Shown in pieces: positions 24,518 to 34,388 of a stretch of DNA of 64,000 nucleotides; position 1 is the first letter of the stretch, and the number at the start of each line of letters is the position of its first letter. The DNA is from Cesiribacter sp964504565 (GTDB lineage Bacteria > Bacteroidota > Bacteroidia > Cytophagales > Cyclobacteriaceae). The position numbers and the translations under genes are program-made. The stretch spans positions 301,466 to 365,465 of the forward strand of contig CAZDEY010000002.1 in the NCBI GenBank assembly GCA_964504565.1, read 5' to 3'. The notes below the pieces were generated by a model. It worked only from the letters and a program-made list of their open reading frames with translations, had not been told where the DNA came from and did no database searches.

Positions 24518-25658
24518 ATGCAGTTTGCAGGCGGTCTTTTCGTTGCCGGTCGTTTTTCTTTTCTCCTTTTACCATGTTTAAGCTGTCTTGGCTAATCCAA
24601 CCTTCCTGAAAAGCGTGCCGGGCGGCGGTGGTAGTATCGGGTACAAGTAACATTGGTATATTTTTGGCGGCCAGCTTATCGGCAATTTCGTTAATGTCGC
24701 TGTGGCGTTCTTCCTTGCCAATATCCCTTATATAAATAGCTAGCACCCGGTTGGGGTACATTTCGCAGATATCTTGGTAAATTTCCGGATCTTTTTGGCC
24801 GCTATCTCCAATTAGTATAAATTTTTTCTGCGGAAATGCGTGCATTATACTATCTACTTGAATAAGCTTGTGCCCTTTGTGCAACGAGGTTTTAAACTTG
24901 AACCTATCCAGGCGGCTATCGCGCAGAAGAAGCGGCCCTTTAGGAATGTTCTGCAGCATAAAAAACTCGGATAGCAAATCGTACAGTTTCCAACTGCTGC
25001 TGCTAACGTAAAAAATAGGCCGGAACTGTTTACTGCTGTAGCCGGTATGCAAAGCCTGGTAAAAGGCCGATACGCCCTCAAACGGCAGGCGGGTGCGGGC
25101 ATTTTTAAATAGCATTAGGCTAAGTTTCCGGTATAAGTTGGTAGCCTTGGATACTAGTACAGTATCGTCAATATCACTTATTATGCCTACGTTATTTTCC
25201 GGACCGCTTAGTAGTATTTCGCCCTTAGCGCTTACTAAACCTTGTTCAGGGGTAATTTTGTCCAGTAATTCTATATGTACCGGCTGCCAAGGGTCTTGGG
25301 GGGGGGGCATTTTATTTACTTTAAAATTTAGGCTGAAGTACCCCTCGCTATTTGTTTGGGTTATTACCGTTTGCCCCTGAAATGTACCCTGCAACTGCAC
25401 GCGCGGAGCTTCGGAACTAATGTAACGTTTTAGTATAGCCTGGGCATTTTGCCAGCGGCTAATATTTTCCGGGGCACTAATGCCCCCTTTATTTTCCAGT
25501 ACCAGCCCCCGTAAGCAGGCTGTTTTTTCGTTGCCGAAACCTTTAAAGGGTAAAATGCGGGGTTCACCCAGCCAGCCGTGCCGTTGCTTAAGCCGAAAAC
25601 GATAGTAGTCAAGTTTATTGGCGGACCGGCCCAGGTATTTAAAAACCTTATCTTTCAT
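24516..25658 (-). CDS. App1-like phosphatase (DUF2183)
   Basis: A 380-residue protein of the App1 phosphatidate phosphatase catalytic family. The HAD-type nucleophile motif is SDIDDTVLVS (DIDDT, residues 162-166), followed by YVSSSSWKLYDLL and LIGDSGQKDPEIY, the second and third HAD motifs. The N-terminal 150 residues contain a beta-domain common to DUF2183 proteins. No signal peptide is visible, so a cytosolic or membrane-associated role in phospholipid metabolism is likely. The substrate is inferred from family only. Confidence 0.86.
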   Translation of the reverse strand: MKDKVFKYLGRSANKLDYYRFRLKQRHGWLGEPRILPFKGFGNEKTACLRGLVLENKGGISAPENISRWQNAQAILKRYISSEAPRVQLQGTFQGQTVITQTNSEGYFSLNFKVNKMPPPQDPWQPVHIELLDKITPEQGLVSAKGEILLSGPENNVGIISDIDDTVLVSKATNLYRKLSLMLFKNARTRLPFEGVSAFYQALHTGYSSKQFRPIFYVSSSSWKLYDLLSEFFMLQNIPKGPLLLRDSRLDRFKFKTSLHKGHKLIQVDSIMHAFPQKKFILIGDSGQKDPEIYQDICEMYPNRVLAIYIRDIGKEERHSDINEIADKLAAKNIPMLLVPDTTTAARHAFQEGWISQDSLNMVKGEKKNDRQRKDRLQTA

Positions 25659-25865
25659 AGCTATTGTAGTAAACTAAGGCAGCTATATAAGGTTCGCCAA
25701 TTTAAGGCCGCCACTTACGGTTAATTTTAGCCAATAACCTACACCTAGTTCCGTTCATGCTTAGTAAACTTTTAATAAATCAGTTGCCAAACTAATTTTG
25801 CGCAAAATCAGGTTAGGGCTGTAACGAAATGGCTGAAGGGTACATCTGATGAGTAAACTTGTGTT

Positions 25866-28427
25866 ATGAATTTTTCTTTTCTCGCTGCCTTCTTTTTGCT
25901 GCTGAGTTTTCAACTGCTTCATGCCCAGTCGGGTGTGCAACGCAATGAGCTTGTTACGCAGCGCTTGGGTAGTTCGCCGCAGATAGATGGATTGGGTGAT
26001 GATGAAGCCTGGCAACAAATTGATTGGAATTACGAGGGGAAATTTACCCAATTCGTTCCCGATAACCTTGAGCCTTCGGCCAATACCACCCGCTTTAAAA
26101 TAGGCTATACCGATATGGGCTTGTACGTTTTTGCCCAACTAGATGACCCAAACCCCCCAAGTATAGCCAGGGAATTAGGCTTGCGCGATGATTTTGGCCG
26201 CGCTGCCGATAGGTTTGCGGTGATAATTGACACCTATAACCAGGGGCAAAATGCGGCTTACTTTGGGGTAACAGCAGCCGGGGTTCAGCTTGACCTCTTT
26301 AACAGTAGTGGAAATGAAGATGTAGGCTGGGACGCGGTTTACACCACGGCGGTAGAATTTACCGAGCAGGGTTGGCAGGTAGAAATGGAAATTCCCTGGT
26401 CAATGCTCCGGTTTTCGCGCCAAGAGCAGGACAAATGGGGCTTTAATATAATTAGGGAACTTAGGAGCGATGGCCGGGAACTGGCCGCCTGGAACCCCAT
26501 AAACGCTGAAATTGACGGGTTTATAACCCAGCTAGGCTACTTGCGGGGCATTCAGGATATTGACCCGCCCCTACGCTTACAGTTGTTTCCCTACGTAAGT
26601 GCAGTGGCCGGGCGCGATGGTATCAGCGGGGAAAACAATACCAATTTTGGCGGCGGAATGGATATTAAGTGGGGTATTTCGGAAAGCTTTACCCTAGATA
26701 TGACCCTAGTTCCGGATTTTAGCCAGGTGCAGGCCGACAACCAGATACTCAACCTTTCGCCTTTTGAAGTTCGGTATGAGGAGAACCGTCCGTTTTTTAC
26801 CGAAGGTACCGAATTGTTTAATCGGGGAAACATTTTTTATAGCCGCAGGGTAGGCGGGGTAAGAAGGGAATTTGAAAGTGATTTGCCCGATTCAGTCGAA
26901 ATTGTAAGCCGCCCCTCAGCAGCTAAGCTTATGAATGCCTTTAAAATTACCGGCCGTACGCCTAAAGGCTTGGGGGTAGGGGTGTTCAATGCCATAACCG
27001 AACAGGTAGTCAGTGATGCCCGCATAGTTCGCGAACGCATACCCACCGAGCAAAACCCGGATACCCTGGAGTATATTCCTACAACCTATATTACCGATCC
27101 GCGAGCCAATTTTAGTATGGTAGTAGTAGATAAAAACCTGCCTAATAACAGCAATGTAGCCCTGTGGAATACCAATGTTACGCGCTTTGAGGGTGGGCAG
27201 GACGGTAATGTGGTGGGAACTGATTTCCGTTTACGCGACAAAACCAATACGTATCAGCTCAGTGGTTTCGGAGCCTACAGTACTCAGTTTTATGCCAGCT
27301 CGCTAACTGACTGGGATAAGCAAAAGGATGGATATAGATATCGCATTGGGTTTGATAAAATAAGTGGCAATTGGCAGTTTGGTGGTTCGCGGGTTGTAGA
27401 ATCGGAAAATTACGATATTAACGATTTGGGTATCTTATTCTTCCCAAACGAAATAAGCCATAATATTTATAGTACCTACCAGATTTTTAAACCCTTCTGG
27501 ATATTTAACAATTTAGGAAGCTGGATGGGTGGAGGATATAGTCAGCTTAAAGAACCGAGAAAATTTGGGTCAGTAAATTTCGGCAACGAACTCTGGGGGC
27601 AGTTTAAAAACTTCTGGAATTTTAGTTTGAACATGAACTTTAATCCAACCTCTGCCTATGATTTTACCGAACCTCGCGTTTGGGGCTATCAGTTTGAGCG
27701 GTTAAGGCACCACAGCAAATCTCTGTGGGTAGGCACTAACCCTCAGAAACGATTTTATACCGGCTTTAATATCTGGAACTTTGAGCGGAAAGACTGGAAT
27801 GCCTCCGATTGGGGAATGAGTTTAAGCCCCCGCTACCGGGTAAGTAATAAGCTTTCGGTAAGTACTCGTATTCAGTATACCCGGGTAACCAATGAACGGG
27901 GGTATGCAACCCAACTGCGAACCGAAGAAGGTGAGCTGCGCCATATAATTTTTGGTGATCGGGATAGTAAATTGGTAGTGCCGGAGTTATTTGTAGAGTA
28001 CACCGTGAACGATAAAATGGGTTTAAACGGACGGCTAAGATTATACCGCAACCGGGTAGCCTACGATGATTTGTACGACCTGACGATGGACGGAGAAACC
28101 GTTAAGTTAAGCCAAGCCTTTCTGGATAGAGAAGAATTAGTACCCTCGGATTACAACCGCGACTTTACTACCCTTAATGTAGAATTGTTGTATCGCTGGC
28201 AGGTTGCGCCGGGTAGTTTCTTCACGGCATCCTACCAGGGCTATTCCGATAACTTTTTTGAAGACGGAAGGTATCAGGGCCGGGTTACTGACTTTAGAGA
28301 CAACCGCTTTGCCCGCTTACAGCCCTTAAAACAAACTGTCTCGTTACGACTGACATATTTTATTGACTACCTAATGATGAAAAACCTGGTGTCAAAAACG
28401 CCGGATAAACCAGAACGTGCCGGATAA
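25866..28427 (+). CDS. DUF5916 protein with CBM9-like domain and outer-membrane barrel
   Basis: An 853-residue exported protein with a signal peptide cleaved near LLHAQ-S (residue 21). Residues 30-220 form a carbohydrate-binding module 9-like beta domain (SPQIDGLGDDEAWQQ, ADRFAVIIDTYNQGQNAAYFGVTAAG). The remainder is DUF5916, starting with the diagnostic LVPDFSQVQADNQILNLSPF and RPFFTEGTELF, and continuing as amphipathic strands that end in an aromatic-rich C-terminus. It probably forms an outer-membrane beta-barrel with a surface or periplasmic sugar-binding head; the role is unknown. A TAATTTTG -7 element lies at 25793-25800. Confidence 0.88.
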   Translation: MNFSFLAAFFLLLSFQLLHAQSGVQRNELVTQRLGSSPQIDGLGDDEAWQQIDWNYEGKFTQFVPDNLEPSANTTRFKIGYTDMGLYVFAQLDDPNPPSIARELGLRDDFGRAADRFAVIIDTYNQGQNAAYFGVTAAGVQLDLFNSSGNEDVGWDAVYTTAVEFTEQGWQVEMEIPWSMLRFSRQEQDKWGFNIIRELRSDGRELAAWNPINAEIDGFITQLGYLRGIQDIDPPLRLQLFPYVSAVAGRDGISGENNTNFGGGMDIKWGISESFTLDMTLVPDFSQVQADNQILNLSPFEVRYEENRPFFTEGTELFNRGNIFYSRRVGGVRREFESDLPDSVEIVSRPSAAKLMNAFKITGRTPKGLGVGVFNAITEQVVSDARIVRERIPTEQNPDTLEYIPTTYITDPRANFSMVVVDKNLPNNSNVALWNTNVTRFEGGQDGNVVGTDFRLRDKTNTYQLSGFGAYSTQFYASSLTDWDKQKDGYRYRIGFDKISGNWQFGGSRVVESENYDINDLGILFFPNEISHNIYSTYQIFKPFWIFNNLGSWMGGGYSQLKEPRKFGSVNFGNELWGQFKNFWNFSLNMNFNPTSAYDFTEPRVWGYQFERLRHHSKSLWVGTNPQKRFYTGFNIWNFERKDWNASDWGMSLSPRYRVSNKLSVSTRIQYTRVTNERGYATQLRTEEGELRHIIFGDRDSKLVVPELFVEYTVNDKMGLNGRLRLYRNRVAYDDLYDLTMDGETVKLSQAFLDREELVPSDYNRDFTTLNVELLYRWQVAPGSFFTASYQGYSDNFFEDGRYQGRVTDFRDNRFARLQPLKQTVSLRLTYFIDYLMMKNLVSKTPDKPERAG

Positions 28428-28453
28428 GTTATTGGTATAAACCATATACCAGT

Positions 28454-29791
28454 ATGTTAAAAATAAAGCAGTTTTACGATAAAGGCTTAGCCCACGCATC
28501 TTACGCCCTAATTAGTGATGGCCAAATGGCGGTTCTGGACCCCGCGCGTAACCCCCAGCCATACCTAGATTTTGCTCAGGAAGAAGGGGTGAAAATAACC
28601 CATATATTTGAAACCCACCCTCATGCTGATTTTGTAAGCAGCCACGCTGAGCTACATCGTAAAACCGGGGCACCCATCTACGTAAGCCAAAAGCTAAAAG
28701 CCGATTATGAGCATATTCCTTTAAAAAATAAGGAAGAAATTAGGGTTGGTAAGGTAAAAATTGTAGCCTTGGAAACGCCCGGCCATTCACCTGATAGCTT
28801 AACATTTTTGGTAATTGATGAAAATGGCCGCCAGCACAGTGCCTTTACCGGCGATACCCTGTTTGTAGGCGATGTTGGTCGACCCGATTTGCGGGAGGAA
28901 AGTGAAAATAATGACACCAAACGCGAGAGCCTGGCCCGGCAAATGTACCGGAGTACTCGCGAAGTTATAATGAAATTGAATCGGGAGGTGCTGGTATACC
29001 CTGCGCACGGGGCCGGTTCTTTATGCGGTAAAAACCTAAGTTCCGATACGGTTAGTACTATTGGCAGGGAGTTAGACGAAAACCCGGCCTTGCAGGAGAA
29101 GACCGAGGATGAATTTGTTAAGGATTTATTGGAAGATCAACCGTTCATTCCCAAATACTTTAAATATAATGTGGCAATGAACCAGAAGGGTGCTCCGGAT
29201 TACGGTGATAGCCTACGTGAGGTTCCCAGGATAACCAAGGATGAATCGCTGGATTCCAACAAAATTATTGTAGATAGTCGTTCGCAAGAAAAATTTAAGA
29301 ATTGCCACATAGAAGGTTCTTTAAATATCCAGAATGGTGGAAAGTTTGAAACCTGGTTAGGCAGTATAGTAGCTCCGGAAGAAAAATTTTACCTGATTGC
29401 CGGCGACGAAGGCACTTTAACCGAGCTAATTGAAAAATCGGCTAAGATCGGGTACGAACAAAATATTGCTGGTGCTTTAGTAAACGAATGCCCCGGCCAA
29501 CAGCGCGATAAGTTTATCAACCTGGAACACTTCAAAGCCTCACCTACAAACTACACGATAATTGATATTCGCAATGAGTCGGAGTTTAAGGAAAACCATG
29601 CATTTGACCATGCAATAAATATTCCACTTCCTCAGCTTAGAGAGCGGACCCAAGAGATTCCGACTGATAAGCCCGTGGTGGTACATTGCGCAGCGGGTTA
29701 CCGTTCGGCCATTGGCTATAGTATTCTGGAAGATAAATTACCAGATATTGAAGTTTATGACTTAGGCGAGGCAGTAAAGGAATATTTATAG
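28454..29791 (+). CDS. metallo-beta-lactamase / rhodanese fusion (persulfide dioxygenase-like)
   Basis: A 445-residue fusion. The N-terminal MBL domain has the ETHE1-type metal motif THPHADF (His55, His57, Asp59), GDTLFVGDVGRPDL and YPAHGAGS. Two rhodanese domains follow: the first (IIVDSRSQEKFKNCHIEGS) lacks the active Cys, while the second has it at Cys412 in VHCAAGYRS. Such proteins oxidise or transfer persulfide sulfur, so it probably detoxifies sulfide or persulfide. It is followed by a terminator and then another rhodanese gene. Confidence 0.9.
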   Translation: MLKIKQFYDKGLAHASYALISDGQMAVLDPARNPQPYLDFAQEEGVKITHIFETHPHADFVSSHAELHRKTGAPIYVSQKLKADYEHIPLKNKEEIRVGKVKIVALETPGHSPDSLTFLVIDENGRQHSAFTGDTLFVGDVGRPDLREESENNDTKRESLARQMYRSTREVIMKLNREVLVYPAHGAGSLCGKNLSSDTVSTIGRELDENPALQEKTEDEFVKDLLEDQPFIPKYFKYNVAMNQKGAPDYGDSLREVPRITKDESLDSNKIIVDSRSQEKFKNCHIEGSLNIQNGGKFETWLGSIVAPEEKFYLIAGDEGTLTELIEKSAKIGYEQNIAGALVNECPGQQRDKFINLEHFKASPTNYTIIDIRNESEFKENHAFDHAINIPLPQLRERTQEIPTDKPVVVHCAAGYRSAIGYSILEDKLPDIEVYDLGEAVKEYL

Positions 29792-29805
29792 AAAAATAGA
29801 ATTAA

Positions 29806-29836
29806 AGGGCTGGTTAAGGAAAATCAGCCTTTTTTT
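29806..29836 (+). terminator. intrinsic terminator of the MBL-rhodanese gene
   Basis: GGCTG (29808-29812) and CAGCC (29825-29829) form a 5-bp stem, extended by flanking A/T pairs and followed by seven T residues. Confidence 0.78.
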
Positions 29837-29905
29837 GTACAACCTTTTGAGTGGTTTTAGGGTAAAAGGTTCATACTAGAGCTTCTGCTAAGTATAAAAT
29901 TTTTT

Positions 29906-30307
29906 ATGCGGAACATTTTTTACTATATAGCCACATTTTTAATAATAACGTTAGCCATGGCTCAGGCGTGTTCCAGCCTGAACGATAACAGCACGCTGGG
30001 TACCGAAGAATTTATTGCCGCAATCTACGAAGAACCCGGCACCATTCTGGACGTTCGCCCCACCGAACTATATAACCAGCAGCACGTTAGTGAAGCCCTT
30101 AATTTACCAGTAGCAAATGAAGAGGAATTCCGCCAAAAAATTGCTACGCTTTCCCGTAAAGATGTTTACTACATTTACTGTAATGACGGCGTATTTAGCC
30201 ACAAAGCAGTAAAAATTATGCGCGAAGCCGGCTTTCAGCAAGTATTTGAGCTTAAAGGCGGATTAGCCGAATTGGAATCTTCGGGTTATGCCGTGGCCGG
30301 ATTATAA
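29906..30307 (+). CDS. exported single-domain rhodanese
   Basis: A 133-residue rhodanese. The N-terminal hydrophobic stretch of about 20 residues ends in AQACSS, which may be a non-standard lipobox or an ordinary signal cleavage site. The core shows TILDVRPTELYNQQHVSEALNLP and the active-site loop CNDGVFS (Cys92). The loop matches small periplasmic rhodaneses that move sulfane sulfur. Its 3' end overlaps the convergent cytochrome c gene by 6 bases. Confidence 0.82.
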   Translation: MRNIFYYIATFLIITLAMAQACSSLNDNSTLGTEEFIAAIYEEPGTILDVRPTELYNQQHVSEALNLPVANEEEFRQKIATLSRKDVYYIYCNDGVFSHKAVKIMREAGFQQVFELKGGLAELESSGYAVAGL

Positions 30308-30799
30308 ACTTTGCACCACTGTCTCGTACTGAATATAAGCTATTATGGAATCAATTTGAGCTGTAGTAAAATTGAAGGGCGGCATCTGGGTTTGGTTGTA
30401 TTCTTTGTACAGTGCCGTAGCCGTTTTATCCCCGCTTTGAATTAATACCTGCGAATTTTTTACAAACTGGTGAATCCATTCGGTACTTCTTCTGTCGTAC
30501 ACCCCGGCCAGGGCCGGGCCAACTACTACTTCACCAATGGCGTGGCACTGCGTACAATTGTTCACAAATAACTTTTCACCGCTAAGGTTTTGGCTAAGCC
30601 CAGCATCAATTGCCAGTTGTTCGTTTCGTGCAGGTCCGGCTGCGGCCGGAAGATTGGGGTCACCGCCCGAAATTGCTGGTGGGTTGTTATCTATATAAGC
30701 ATATAGGCCTACCCCGCTGCTTACCAGTATAACCGCTAACAATGCTAATAAAGTAGCTACGGCCTGTAGGGCCTGAACTGATCCTTGCTTGTCTTTCAT
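30302..30799 (-). CDS. membrane-anchored monoheme cytochrome c
   Basis: A 165-residue class I-type cytochrome c. An N-terminal membrane anchor (ALQAVATLLALLAVILVSSG, residues 9-28) is followed by a Pro/Ala-rich linker, the heme motif CTQCH and a distal Met in TQMPPF. I use the ATG at 30799 (MKDKQGS); a longer in-frame start would add 20 residues without signal character. It probably passes electrons in the periplasm. The sulfur enzymes next to it are on the other strand, so a link to sulfide oxidation is only suggestive. Confidence 0.85.
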   Translation of the reverse strand: MKDKQGSVQALQAVATLLALLAVILVSSGVGLYAYIDNNPPAISGGDPNLPAAAGPARNEQLAIDAGLSQNLSGEKLFVNNCTQCHAIGEVVVGPALAGVYDRRSTEWIHQFVKNSQVLIQSGDKTATALYKEYNQTQMPPFNFTTAQIDSIIAYIQYETVVQSL

Positions 30800-30927
30800 T
30801 CTTTTGTTGTTTGGCTGTATAAATTTACAACCGGAACAATTTGTATAAAAGAAAATCACCCACTTTTAAATACGCAGTAAACCTTTAATAACGCGGGTGG
30901 TTCTGCCTATACAGAAATCAACATATA

Positions 30928-32295
30928 ATGAGTATACAATCCGTAAATCCTTATAATAACGAAGTAATTAGGCAGTTTAATGAGGCAACCGACCAAGAGG
31001 TACAGGACGCTATTAAGCGATCGGAAAAGGCCTTTAAACTTTGGAAGAAAGCTCCGTTTAAGGAACGGGCGGAACGCATGAATGCCGCAGCCGATATTTT
31101 TGAAAACGATATCGAACACCACGCCCACCTTATGACCTTGGAAATGGGCAAAACCCATCGCGAGGCCCGGTCGGAAATTGAAAAGTGCGCACTGTGTTGT
31201 CGCTACTATGCCGAAAATGCTGAAAAATTCCTGAAGGATGTACCTCTAAACGTAAATAAAGGAAAAGCTTATATTCATTATAATCCTATTGGAACGGTAC
31301 TGGCCGTTATGCCCTGGAATTTTCCGTACTGGCAGGTTATCCGGTTTGCGGCTCCTAACCTAATGGCCGGTAATGTAGGGTTGCTAAAGCATGCATCTTC
31401 AGTACCGCAAATTTCTTTAGCTATTGAAGATGTTTTTCGTCAGGCCGATTTTCCCGAAGGAGTCTTTCAGAGCTTACTTATAAGCGGAAAGAAAACCGAA
31501 CAAGTTATCAAGCATAGCGCAGTAAAAGCCGCTACGCTTACCGGTAGCGAAAAAGCCGGAGGCACGGTAGCGGCCTTGGCTGGCAAACATATCAAGAAAA
31601 CCGTATTGGAATTAGGCGGCAGCGATCCGTTTATTGTATTGGAGGATGCTGATATTAATACGGCAACCGATTGGGCGGTTAAAAGCCGGATGGTAAATAA
31701 TGGCCAGAGTTGCATAGCGGCTAAGCGCTTTATTGTAGTAGGCCAAGCCTACGAACCCTTTTTGGAGCAATTCACCCAAAAAATGAAAAAGCTGAAAATT
31801 GGCGACCCTACCGAAGAGGAGTTTGATTACGGTCCTATGGCTCAGGAAAGTTTAGCCAAAGATCTGCTGGAGCAGGTAGAGAAATCGGTAAAAGCCGGAG
31901 CTAATGTGCAATTAGGCGGCACCAGGCCAGACAGAGAAGGGGCATTTTTTAACCCAACCATTTTAACTAATATCCCCAAAGATAGCCCGGCTTACGATGA
32001 GGAATTGTTTGGCCCGGTAGCCTCGGTTTTTAACGTTAGTGATGAAAAAGAGGCCATTAAGCTGGCCAATAACAGCCGATTTGGTTTGGGCGGTTCGGTA
32101 TGGACTGCGGATAAGGAACGTGGCCGTAAGGTTGCCGAAAAGGTAGAAAGCGGGGCAGTGTACGTAAATAAAATGATGGCTTCCGATCCGGCAGTTCCCT
32201 TCGGCGGTATTAAAACTTCCGGCTACGGACGCGAGCTATCGCACCTAGGCATCCACGAATTTATGAACCAAAAATCTATCTGGATAGGGGAGTAA
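30928..32295 (+). CDS. NAD(P)-dependent succinate-semialdehyde-type aldehyde dehydrogenase
   Basis: A 455-residue aldehyde dehydrogenase. Catalytic Cys262 lies in NNGQSCIAAKRF and general-base Glu228 in LELGGSDPF; the nucleotide-binding motif is GTVLAVMPWNFPYWQ. Length and the short N-terminus match GabD-like succinate-semialdehyde dehydrogenases found widely in Bacteroidota. The true substrate could be another small aldehyde. It is not operonic with its neighbours. Confidence 0.88.
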   Translation: MSIQSVNPYNNEVIRQFNEATDQEVQDAIKRSEKAFKLWKKAPFKERAERMNAAADIFENDIEHHAHLMTLEMGKTHREARSEIEKCALCCRYYAENAEKFLKDVPLNVNKGKAYIHYNPIGTVLAVMPWNFPYWQVIRFAAPNLMAGNVGLLKHASSVPQISLAIEDVFRQADFPEGVFQSLLISGKKTEQVIKHSAVKAATLTGSEKAGGTVAALAGKHIKKTVLELGGSDPFIVLEDADINTATDWAVKSRMVNNGQSCIAAKRFIVVGQAYEPFLEQFTQKMKKLKIGDPTEEEFDYGPMAQESLAKDLLEQVEKSVKAGANVQLGGTRPDREGAFFNPTILTNIPKDSPAYDEELFGPVASVFNVSDEKEAIKLANNSRFGLGGSVWTADKERGRKVAEKVESGAVYVNKMMASDPAVPFGGIKTSGYGRELSHLGIHEFMNQKSIWIGE

Positions 32296-32436
32296 ATTTT
32301 ACTCTTCTGCCTATTCATAGTTTGTAGTCATCCTTGGCTCGGGGCTAAAAATAGGTGTATATACTGTAATAGTTAGCTGATAACTGGAATTTAACTTTTA
32401 AATGTAAGTCAGTTGTATTGGGGTACCAGGTTCAAA

Positions 32437-33207
32437 CTAAACATATCCTCTTAGCCAGTAGGAGGCTAGGCCGGCCCATTCTTTAAATAGTATTTCCCAG
32501 GCCCGGAACGCCCCGGAATTAGGTATAATGTACTGGTCAATTGTAAATGGTGGTTGGCTAGCCATGAAGTCGGTGGAGAATGGCTGAACTTCTACTTCAT
32601 TAGCGTTAAAGCAGGCCTGAGCCCGGCGCATATGGTATGCACTAGTAATAAGTATATAGGGTGGATTTAAATTGTTATTCAGTAGTACGCTTTGGCTGTT
32701 TTTGGCATTTTCAAATGTATTTCGGCTGCTTTCTTCCACTAATAAGGCTCGCTTAGGTACGCCGGCCAGCGTTAGAACTTTATACATTCTTTGAGCTTCC
32801 GACACCGAATCACCGGCCAGCCGACCGGAGCCACCGGAGAGTAATATTTTCTTAACGTAGCCTTTTTTGTATAAGTCCAGGGCATGTAGTACCCTATCGG
32901 CACCGCTTTTGATATGAACCCGATCGTAGGGTGCTTGCTGGCTAGCGGTGATTCCCCCCAGTACAATGGCTGTACTAAATTTTTGGTCAAGTTGTTGGTA
33001 AGGTGTACCCGGGACTTCCCACCAAATAAGTAACTGGTTACCAATATACGGATTTGAGAATAGAAGAAACAGAAAAATAAAGCTCAGCCCTAAGCCCTTT
33101 TTCCACCCCGATTTCCTATTGGTAATTAGGTAGGCTATTAATACCAGCACCAGCAAGGTAACCGGGTTAAGCAGCAGTCCTACAGTTTTGGAGAGTACAA
33201 AAAACAT
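32437..33207 (-). CDS. YdcF/ElyC/SanA-family membrane protein
   Basis: A 256-residue protein with two N-terminal membrane helices (about residues 1-60) and a DUF218 domain (TAIVLGGITASQQ near residue 88, LLSGGSGRLAGDSVSEA, EESSRNTFENAKNS, TSAYHMRRA). Relatives ElyC and SanA act in envelope or peptidoglycan-lipid carrier metabolism under stress. I set the start at the ATG at 33207; an upstream TTG would add 10 residues. Confidence 0.85.
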   Translation of the reverse strand: MFFVLSKTVGLLLNPVTLLVLVLIAYLITNRKSGWKKGLGLSFIFLFLLFSNPYIGNQLLIWWEVPGTPYQQLDQKFSTAIVLGGITASQQAPYDRVHIKSGADRVLHALDLYKKGYVKKILLSGGSGRLAGDSVSEAQRMYKVLTLAGVPKRALLVEESSRNTFENAKNSQSVLLNNNLNPPYILITSAYHMRRAQACFNANEVEVQPFSTDFMASQPPFTIDQYIIPNSGAFRAWEILFKEWAGLASYWLRGYV

Positions 33208-33363
33208 ATGCCAAAAGTAAGCTATTTGGTTGGGCAAACCCGGCTATTTTAAAGTTAGGTTAGGCTTTTTTAGCTAAAGTTTTTATATTCAATCACTTGA
33301 GCCTTTGTGGTAAGGGGGGATTATCTGCCGTTTTCATTCTGTTTAACCAAAACTCCTGTACCT

Positions 33364-34341
33364 ATGCAAGCCGTTTTACTTAAGCAAACCGGTAGTTCCC
33401 ATGTGCTGGTGTCCGAAAAATTAGCCAAGCCCGTACCCCGCGATGGCGAGCTTCTCATACGGGTTCACAGTATCGGAATTAATTATTCTGATATTCTGAT
33501 TAGAGAGGGTCGCTATCCCTATATGCCCGATCTTCCGGCGATTTTAGGGACTGAATGCTCGGGGTATGTTGAGCGGCTGGGGTCTAACGTGAAAGGCTTT
33601 ACGGCCGGACAACCCGTGCTGGTTTTTGGTAAACCCAGTTACGCCAGCCATATAACCGCTGGTAAGCGGCAGGTTTACCCCTTGCCCGAGGGAGTGGACT
33701 TGGCAAAAGCTGCGGCCCTGGCGGTAACGTATTTAACTGCCTACCACCTGTTGCATACTGTGCGCCGCGCCCGCGCGGGTGAGGTTGCTCTGGTATACGC
33801 CGCTGCCGGTGGGGTAGGTACCGCTCTATTACAGTTAGCCAAATTGGCCGGGGTTAAAGTTATTGGCTTGTGCGGAAGTGATGAAAAGGTAGAATGGCTT
33901 CAGAAAAACGGTTGTTGGAAAGCAATAAACTACCAAGAGGAAAATGTGCTTAAAGCCGTGCTGGATGCTACCCACGGCTTAGGGGTTGATATGGTGTTTG
34001 ATTCGGTGGCCGGTAAGGGTTTTAGGGATAACTTTCGAATGCTAAAAAATTTAGGGCATGTAGTGTGGTTTGGTATGTCGGACGGGCTGCCGAAGCTTAA
34101 TATTTTAAAGACCTTAGCCAGAAACCCGGCCCAAAGTAGCGCGATAAGTATATTTCACCTATTCAGTATAATGCAAAACGCACCCTTGCTGAAGCAATCG
34201 ATGCTGGAGCTTATTCAACTATTGGCCGAAGGTAAAATAAACCCGGTAATCGATTCATGCTGGCCGTTGCACAAAGTTTCAGCAGCACAAAAACTGCTGG
34301 AAAGCCGCCAAACTATTGGTAAAGTACTGCTTCAACCATAA
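33364..34341 (+). CDS. quinone oxidoreductase-like medium-chain dehydrogenase
   Basis: A 325-residue MDR enzyme of the zeta-crystallin type, NADPH-dependent and zinc-free. The GroES-like half has VHSIGINYSDILIREGRYP and LGTECSGYVERLG, and the Rossmann half has the nucleotide motif YAAAGGVGTALLQLAKL. I chose the ATG at 33364 (MQAVLLKQTG); the upstream frame adds 19 residues without family character. It probably reduces quinones or enones. Confidence 0.87.
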   Translation: MQAVLLKQTGSSHVLVSEKLAKPVPRDGELLIRVHSIGINYSDILIREGRYPYMPDLPAILGTECSGYVERLGSNVKGFTAGQPVLVFGKPSYASHITAGKRQVYPLPEGVDLAKAAALAVTYLTAYHLLHTVRRARAGEVALVYAAAGGVGTALLQLAKLAGVKVIGLCGSDEKVEWLQKNGCWKAINYQEENVLKAVLDATHGLGVDMVFDSVAGKGFRDNFRMLKNLGHVVWFGMSDGLPKLNILKTLARNPAQSSAISIFHLFSIMQNAPLLKQSMLELIQLLAEGKINPVIDSCWPLHKVSAAQKLLESRQTIGKVLLQP

Positions 34342-34363
34342 AAAAGCCGGTTACATAACCGGC
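34340..34363 (-). terminator. intrinsic terminator of the 55-aa ORF
   Basis: On the minus strand a stem GCCGGTT/AACCGGC (34346-34363) with a 4-base loop is followed by six T residues. It supports transcription of the small minus-strand gene at 34389-34556 and overlaps the end of the convergent dehydrogenase gene. Confidence 0.8.
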
Positions 34364-34388
34364 ATAATAATAGTGGTGCTAAATCTAT

